From Ooceraea biroi (Eukaryota > Arthropoda > Insecta > Hymenoptera > Formicidae): a stretch of DNA of 64,000 bases. The notes beneath the pieces are model-generated. The model was not told the DNA's origin. It saw only the letters and a list, made by a program, of their open reading frames with translations, and did not search any database. Shown here in pieces: positions 62,138 through 64,000 of this stretch. The DNA lies in contig NC_039514.1 of the NCBI RefSeq assembly GCF_003672135.1, forward strand, positions 11,459,787 through 11,523,786. Reading direction: 5' to 3'. The first letter of the stretch is position 1; every line of letters starts with the position of its first letter. Made by a program: the position numbers and the translations under genes.

Positions 62138-63770
62138 GGGTGCCTGTACGTATAAACTATACGATTAAGCTGTACGATTAACGAATAGTAATGCGAGTGA
62201 CAAATTTATCATATTAAAAAGTCAAACTTTCTGGGGAAGAGCACGTGAGAAAAAAATTGCAGGAGAAATTATTCTTCTTGCACGGTGTTTTACACATGCA
62301 TACGTATACGACTCCCTTTGAGCTATGCAATTTTATTTGCGGCGTTTTTCGCCGGTTACCGCAAGCAGACAGGAAAATGCTCCAGCTTCTCAACGGTGGC
62401 TAATAAAAGAGTGCGTGCGCGTTTGAGCAAAATTTCGCACAAAAGCGATATATGCTTTAATATATATATTTTTTAAATTTATTTTGGAATTAGCATGCTC
62501 CGCTCGTTTAAATCAGATTGTTCCACCAAAAAGACTTTTTTTATTAAATTACGTGGCAAAGGCAACCGCTGTCCGTATTATGGTGCACGTCACGGCGATA
62601 CTCGCTCAAAATTCATGATGCACTCCACAACTCGACATAAAACCATTGATCCGACTCCATCAGAATCATTATTATAATATTCCGTGAAATTAGCGTTCCA
62701 CGATGTGTTCGCTACTTCGACGACTGTCTACTATATCAATCGTCGTTGTAAGCCTATCAACTCGATTCCATTGAAACTCTGGTGGATTATTGCAAAGCAC
62801 GTAAAGCCTGGTACTTAACGAGTGGTCTTAATGTTCATCGTCATGTCGTACGCAATACCGCACCATTTACTATGATCAATCGTTAGTACTGGTACATAAT
62901 ACAATAGCGAGTTTGAAGTTATCAGCGTGGCTCATGTCTATCTACAAACTATCATGACCTAAATTAATTAATTATGTTAGACTTCTCGGTTGAACTACAA
63001 AGCGCAACATAAACCGACAAGACTTACTCGTGAATTATTTTCTGCGATTTGTAAAATTAAATAATAATAACGTATTATTTTGATAATAAAACAAAGATAG
63101 AGAGATGATTAATGAAAATGGTAATAATGTAAAATAAGGTATCTCATTTTGTAGACATGCTGATTGCATTTCAATAAATAAACTTGCGGTTGTTTTTTTA
63201 CTACATCTTACCGCGTCTTCCCGCGCGGCACGCGGCACGCGGTTCGTAACATATTTGGCATTTTAGCGTCGTTCACCATTGTGCCAAATTAGCCCCATTA
63301 ATTTCGCGCCGACGCCGCAATCGCGTTGGCAGCCGGCGCAATTGTGTCGGTATCGTCAGCCGTATGCCGCCGGAATTTCATCGCGTAATGGCCATCGCGG
63401 CCGCGCGGCTGGTCACTTCGCGAGACTTGTCCATCGAAAAAAGCCGCACGACAATCACAGCCCAATTCCAGCGGGTTCGATATGCACACGTCACGGCATA
63501 ACGTCCGATATAAAGCGCTCTCATTGACGTTGCTCGCGGCAATCAAAGGCGACCCTCAAATGGCCTCATTAACTTCGTTTTCCGTGATTATGCCCTACGA
63601 TTTCGCACGGCGATGAAATCGTTTATTTCATCTCGATGAAGTTTTAATCTCGGTAGATGAGCTTCAGATCTCGCGTACTGATATTCACTAAAAGGGAAGG
63701 GAGGGAGAGGGAGATAGAGAAGAAGAGATAGATGCAGAGGGAAAGAGAGAAAGAGAAAGACACAGCGAAG

Positions 63771-63801
<31 letters not shown>

Positions 63802-64000
63802 GGCAAAGTTTAGCCGCGCGTGCATTAAGAACTCTCGCTCTGCAAAGGGTGTCCCTTTCGGATTTCGTCCTTAGACGAGATGGCGACTCTTATGCGACTC
63901 TTTGAAAGCGTCGTTATGTCTTTACTCGCGACAAACTCGTTCGCGTACAACTATCTTCGTAATTTCGCCGGCCATTACGTTAATTCACGTTAAATCGGCA
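62138..64000. other. Unassigned right end of the window
   Basis: No gene I can name. A coding-like but broken patch lies at about 62495-62890. The end is purine-rich with a GA run at 63775-63801, followed by CpG-rich sequence to the window edge. Confidence 0.5.
63775..63801 (+). repeat. (GA)n microsatellite
   Basis: GA dinucleotide run at the end of a longer purine-rich tract that begins near 63690. Confidence 0.93.

Overview
The window looks like nuclear DNA of a hymenopteran insect, most likely an ant. The reasons are the (TTAGG)n telomeric repeat, short introns (about 70-170 bp), CpG-rich unique sequence, many Tc1/mariner-type elements ending in CAGGGTG/CACCCTG, and four genes whose products read as clear insect orthologues of conserved eukaryotic proteins. 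The species is not identifiable from sequence alone.

Layout. Positions 1-10158 are AT-rich and hold no gene I can support. Positions 10159-27905 form a compact gene block. A TBC1D12/TBC1D14-type Rab GAP lies on the minus strand and is divergently paired, across about 1 kb, with an ARHGAP11A-type RhoGAP of six exons on the plus strand. Next come HRD1/synoviolin (eight exons, ER-associated degradation ubiquitin ligase) and PP4R3/falafel (five exons, protein phosphatase 4 regulatory subunit 3). All exon borders were placed by GT/AG sites and reading-frame continuity. The genes share no single pathway: membrane traffic/autophagy, Rho signalling/cytokinesis, ER quality control and phosphatase regulation.

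From 28 kb to 39 kb the sequence turns repetitive. It holds a hAT element (8-bp target duplication) with a mariner remnant nested inside it, a 127-bp MITE, a 120-bp minisatellite, then a strongly G-over-C skewed zone full of G-rich minisatellites and A-rich satellite units. This ends in a TTAGG array (39123-39471) that flips directly into about 4.3 kb of degenerate CCTAA repeats (39472-43825) and a gap of exactly 100 N. The head-to-head (TTAGG)n-(CCTAA)n order is what a telomere-telomere fusion would leave; a fold-back assembly artefact or scaffold misjoin is the main alternative.

Positions 43926-64000, beyond the gap, contain no gene I can support. They contain two near-identical TTAA-flanked long-inverted-repeat elements about 12.4 kb apart, two internally deleted copies of one DD41D-like mariner element, a 759-bp fold-back element, and an almost perfect 114-bp-arm hairpin.
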